A stretch of DNA of 64,000 nt from Bin16 sp965206315 (GTDB lineage Bacteria > Chloroflexota > Dehalococcoidia > Lucifugimonadales > Australimonadaceae), in NCBI GenBank assembly GCA_965206315.1, contig OZ242210.1, forward strand, positions 1,116,001 through 1,180,000, written 5' to 3'. The translations under genes were made by a program, and so were the position numbers. The notes beneath the pieces are model-generated. The model had not been told where the DNA came from, did not search any database, and was given only the letters and a program-made list of their open reading frames with translations. How positions within the stretch are numbered: position 1 is the stretch's first letter; each line of letters starts with the position of its first letter. Below, piece by piece: positions 63,979 to 64,000 of this stretch.

Positions 63979-64000
63979 TAGGAACGTTCAAAGGACTACT
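63975..64000 (+). CDS. nuoI: NADH-quinone oxidoreductase subunit I (first codons only)
   Basis: ATG at 63975 overlaps the nuoH stop; the eight readable codons give MIGTFKGL, like the amphipathic start of NuoI, and the order D-H-I supports it. The rest is outside the window. Confidence 0.6.

Overview
The window is one 64 kb piece of a high-GC bacterial chromosome. It is almost entirely coding and has no tRNA, rRNA, transposase, phage gene or CRISPR array that I can see. Several traits point to a Chloroflexota genome, possibly of the marine SAR202/Dehalococcoidia kind: a lipoprotein with a Thr/Pro-rich linker (PTATPVPAQPTPTPVP), a canonical T-box leader on the trp operon, a complex I operon that passes from nuoD straight to nuoH, and several genes for uptake and turnover of small organic acids (enolase superfamily, amidohydrolases, beta-hydroxyacid dehydrogenases, a TctABC transporter). 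This placement is an inference from gene content, not from a marker-gene tree.

Layout. 1-6.7 kb: end of an MFS transporter, comEC, ilvE behind a perfect sigma-70 promoter, a small membrane protein, a PAP2-like protein and a DUF2851 protein. 6.8-14 kb, minus strand: sucD, sucC, an enolase-superfamily protein, recG and a Gfo/Idh/MocA oxidoreductase, followed by a gene-poor stretch with a cluster of ~20 bp repeats. 14.3-20.7 kb, minus strand: a catabolic block tctC-tctA-tctB, amidohydrolase, 3-hydroxyisobutyrate dehydrogenase-like, second amidohydrolase. 21-24 kb: another beta-hydroxyacid dehydrogenase, an amidase and a tiny membrane protein, separated by three copies of a composite palindromic intergenic repeat. 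24-29 kb: a coupled operon of a NEW3-domain surface protein with an ABC ATPase and permease, then mazG, a DUF1461-DUF2007 fusion and an FmdB zinc ribbon. 29.4-32.4 kb, minus strand: an Rrf2 regulator, moeB, cysM of the mycobacterial type and a receiver-degenerate winged-helix regulator, probably a sulfur/cysteine operon.

32.6-42.4 kb is housekeeping: rplY, fmt, a divergent dnaA, obg-nadD-pyrE, gyrB and cmk-plsC. 42.4-53 kb is carbon and nitrogen core metabolism: ppdK, glnA and the convergent gltB-gltD pair. 53-60 kb is a tryptophan operon behind a Trp T-box (specifier UGG): trpE, trpG, an unrecognised membrane protein, trpD, trpC, trpF, trpB, with no trpA. 60-64 kb begins a respiratory complex I operon: nuoA, B, C, D, H and the first bases of nuoI.

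Translation is tightly coupled in many places by ATGA, GTGA or TGATG junctions. Several promoters fit TTGACN-N17/18-TANNAT. A few housekeeping genes (obg, cmk, fmt) seem to have their -10 box only 7-9 bases before the start codon and no ribosome binding site, which suggests leaderless mRNAs. The most unusual items are the unknown gene embedded in the trp operon, the DnaA with a changed DNA-recognition signature, the CysM/MoeB/Rrf2 cluster, the repeat cluster near 14.0 kb and the enolase-superfamily protein lacking the usual second lysine.
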